NCBI GenBank assembly: GCA_014706295.1
Contig: JACSVZ010000011.1
Coordinates: 10,570,163-10,634,162 of the forward strand
Length of the DNA: 64,000 nucleotides
Origin: Lycocorax pyrrhopterus obiensis
Lineage: Eukaryota; Chordata; Aves; Passeriformes; Paradisaeidae
Direction of reading: 5' to 3'
Position numbers and translations under genes: made by a program. Position 1 is the first letter of the stretch, and every line of letters begins with the position of its first letter. The notes under the pieces are model-generated. The model was not told the origin of the DNA. It ran no database searches and was given only the letters and a program-made list of their open reading frames with translations. Below, one piece after another: positions 61,170 to 64,000 of the stretch.

Positions 61170-64000
61170 TAACATAAATCTGAGCGGACAAATTATCATT
61201 ACACATAAGAAACTTGCAACAAAATGAAAATAATTAAACAACCGAAGCTGTTTTTAGAGATACTTAAGTGCTGCATGATGATGTAAAGTATGTCTGCCTT
61301 TTGCACATCTCAGTGTTGCCATTTTATTTCTGAAGAGCACGTGCTTCTCACTGCTTTGGCTGCCCACATCTGAACTTCCAGCTACAATCTTAGAAAGGGA
61401 AGTGAACCCTTCTGCCAGCTCTGTATTCTGATAAGTATCGAAATCTAACTGGACAGATGCTAAATATTACTGGGCTAAAGGATGGGCCTGTGGGAAAATG
61501 ATTTGCAACAGTAGGTTTTCACTACAGAGTGAGTAGCATTGGCATGGTAGAAGGAAATTATGAAAGAAAGTGAAATGGGAAATTAAAATATCAAAGTAAG
61601 AGGGAAATGGGATTTAATGGAGCCTTTTTTACATTTCATCTTTTGGGTATTATCTGAAAATATTTGGACTTCCTTCCCCCCATCAGCCAGGCCTCCTCTT
61701 GAGCCTTAATTTTCATTTAGTTTTTATCTCTGTCACACAGTCTGCCTTTATATAGTCTCCTTGCTCCTGCTCTAAGAACATTCAGGCTAATTTCCTTTTC
61801 CCTTAGCCATTTATCTTTCCTACACCCATTCAAGTCTATGGATGCATGCATCTAGAAGGAGAAAAAAAAGCTAAGACTGTATATGTCATAAATGTGACCA
61901 GGAATCAAAAATAGCTTGAGGATTAAAATCCATCAAAACTGCGCAGTCCAAAGCAAAGCATCCTGGCTGTCTAGACAAGCAAATCAAAAAGAAGAGCTAC
62001 ATTCTGCAGAAGTGTTTTTCCCAAGCTATTTATCCTTCTATAAAATTTCTTCTCTTTCATGAAAGCTCCAGCTTCAACAGAACATTCCCCAAGACTTTTA
62101 GGCAGCATACGAGCAAGGAGGGGAGGCAGCACTACATGAACCCTTCAGACTTTGGTCAGTCTGAAAGGTGTATTCCAGGCCATGTGAGCACTTGACCCTC
62201 AGGAGTCTGTCAAATCCAGTGTTCCCCAAATTCACGCAATACTCTGTCAATGCATGCACAACTGCCATCTTGCTGCTCTTCCAGCTGGGCTGCTGGATGT
62301 TCAGGAAAGTCAGCAAATTTTACTGCCAAAATGTGTCAGTTTTGGAAAGCAATGTGGAAGCAAAAATCCACGTGGGTTGTTCCAGCATGAAGGAATGCTA
62401 GCAACCACCCCAGAAAGCTTTTTGAGGAACTCAAGATTTCTGTGAATCTTCCCAATACAGGGCCTGGTTCTCCATAACTACCCTTTCCCATGGGGCACGT
62501 CTCCATTTAAACAAGACACAAGAGCTTTTCCTCTCCTCCTGCCATCCCTCATTCCCCTCTGAGGAGATAAGACAACTGGCATGTGAGGCAGCTACACCAT
62601 CGTCAACAGCTTCTGGCCATCAGAGTCTTCTTGACATGGGGAATGCTCCCATCCAGACCTCTGCTGGGTTTGCAAAATAAGCGTGGTGGACTGGAAAATC
62701 TGGTCATGTGTATTGATTTCTGGATTCTATTACAAACGCACTCGCTGTGCATTGTTCTGGGTTCCTGGCTTTTCTCCAGCTTGGAACTGTCAAGATTAGC
62801 TATGGAGTATTTTCATTCAACTTTCTAAACGTGTAACTTTGTTGAAATCATCTTTTGTGTGTATGTATGTGCGAGAAATGGATTTTCAAGGGGATCTATG
62901 AAAACTGATGGTACCCTCAGTGTTAATGCAACTGAAGTTTTCAAGGATTGAGAACCATTTGGTCAGAATGAACAAAAATGTCTTCTTTTTTGCCCCCACA
63001 ACTCAACTCTGCCATCATAAATCAGACCAAGTAGCTTTGTTTTTAAAAATGAAAGGAACTTAAAGAGAAAGAATTAAATACTGAAGTAAATTTTATATAA
63101 TTACCTGTACCCTAAATGAAATTCCCTGATTTTCAAGTAGAGACCCCTTTACTAGGGCCAAGAAATACAACAGAAATGAATCTTAGGGTAGATTAAGAAC
63201 TCATCTAATATCAATGAGGTTGCTGCTCAAAATGCGTGAGGGATCAAAAGTAACTGCAAACTATGGAGCAGGAAAAGAGGCTGAAGGGGACAAGGTGGCA
63301 GCCAAGCCATGCTGAGCAGAGCTGAGCTGAGCTGAGGACAGACAGGACCTACACAAAAGTGTCAGTAGAAGCTGAGGATGAAATTGTAATAGCTGGAAAA
63401 AAAACCCCAATTTTTCCTCAGTCCATGATGAACATGCAAACCTGCAAACCCTTTCCTGGGCATAACATTTCCTTCTACATCTTCTTTGGCAGAACAGCTG
63501 TTTTAAGTTCTTCTCTTCGCTTGCCTGCTCATTTTCACACACTCTCTGCAGCACTGCCTTCTCAGTTGTGTTGTCGGTCTGAGTGTGCTGTGCAAGACCG
63601 TGGATATGATCTAGACCGAAATAAAAAAAGCCCTTTCACCCCCTCCAACAGATACTCAGGGGAAAGCAACAGGTGAGAAAAACCCAGAATGTCAAATTGC
63701 ATACTTTGAAAATTGCAAAATACCCCCAAAAGGTTTGATTTGTTAGCAAGTGCTTTAGATTAGCAGACACAATTCATTTATGTTTGGCAGCGTTAACTAA
63801 TTACTGTCTGCAGACTGGCAGCACAGATGCAGCTCGTGCTAAACCGGCTCCACAAAGCATGTTAAGCAAGCAACAGCATAACAGAAAGCACAGCTCCATG
63901 GAAAATGTACACTGACAAACTTTCAGTGCTTTTAATTGTGCACTTTTTAATTGGTATTATTCCTAACAAGAAAAAAGGCTATCCTCAGGAGGCTGCAGAA
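61170..64000. other. Non-coding stretch, no gene recognised
   Basis: It contains a GCTGA pentamer array (63307-63337) and a weak exon-like segment at 63552-63672 (acceptor TTTCACACACTCTCTGCAG, donor CAG/GTGAGA) without a partner. Otherwise unique AT-rich sequence to the end of the window. Confidence 0.55.
63307..63337. repeat. (GCTGA)n pentamer array
   Basis: Four to five degenerate GCTGA units, including three in perfect tandem. Confidence 0.85.

Noticed and set aside
1..64000. CRISPR arrays, rRNA, intact tRNA, viral or endogenous retroviral genes
   Set aside because: I looked for spaced direct repeats, tRNA boxes with pairing stems, LTR/primer-site patterns and retroviral-type frames and saw none.

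Overview
The window looks like vertebrate, most probably avian, nuclear DNA from an intergenic or intronic region. The evidence is an AT-rich, repeat-poor sequence carrying three CR1 LINE 3' fragments, decayed MIR/CORE-type SINE fragments, and relics of a palindromic MITE with ends like GGCCCCGATCCTGCAAAG, a type I recall from archosaurs and turtles. No rRNA, intact tRNA, bacterial gene, CRISPR array or complete protein-coding gene is visible. Nearly all open frames are short, lack splice or homology support, and are what chance gives in AT-rich DNA.

Layout: 1-1.86 kb holds simple repeats and, near 1.83 kb, a well-formed RFX X-box motif in a small CpG-containing patch. 6.0-6.8 kb holds an old SINE followed by a segment dense in regulatory-type motifs, including a paired, inverted RUNX motif. 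13.5-13.8 kb (minus) carries a leucine-rich reading frame that may be an exon or retrocopy relic. CR1 fragments lie at 16.8-17.1 kb, 19.1 kb and 44.05-44.2 kb. 24.24-24.53 kb is a six-copy, 48-bp, GC-rich minisatellite, followed by a GC-richer stretch to 25.3 kb. SINE relics lie at 28.3, 30.0, 36.3 and 40.6 kb. MITE relics lie at 30.9, 31.2, 53.6 and 61.1 kb. A G-quadruplex-type G tract lies at 36.95 kb. At 37.5-37.8 kb there is an exon-like segment with good acceptor and donor sites.

The most protein-like short signal is on the minus strand at 45.82-45.93 kb. A 34-residue cysteine-rich frame directly follows an acceptor-like site, ends in a stop, and has six cysteines in defensin-like order with an unusually short last loop. 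It is a hypothesis: no signal-peptide exon was found.

Several stretches (about 6.4-6.8, 22.74-22.99, 38.64-38.96, 44.7-45.1, 48.8-49.1 and 50.3-50.8 kb) read like conserved non-coding elements, with homeodomain-type TAATTA cores and little repeat character. That reading rests on texture and motif content only, because no alignment could be run. I cannot name the locus or its flanking genes. No multi-gene system is visible.
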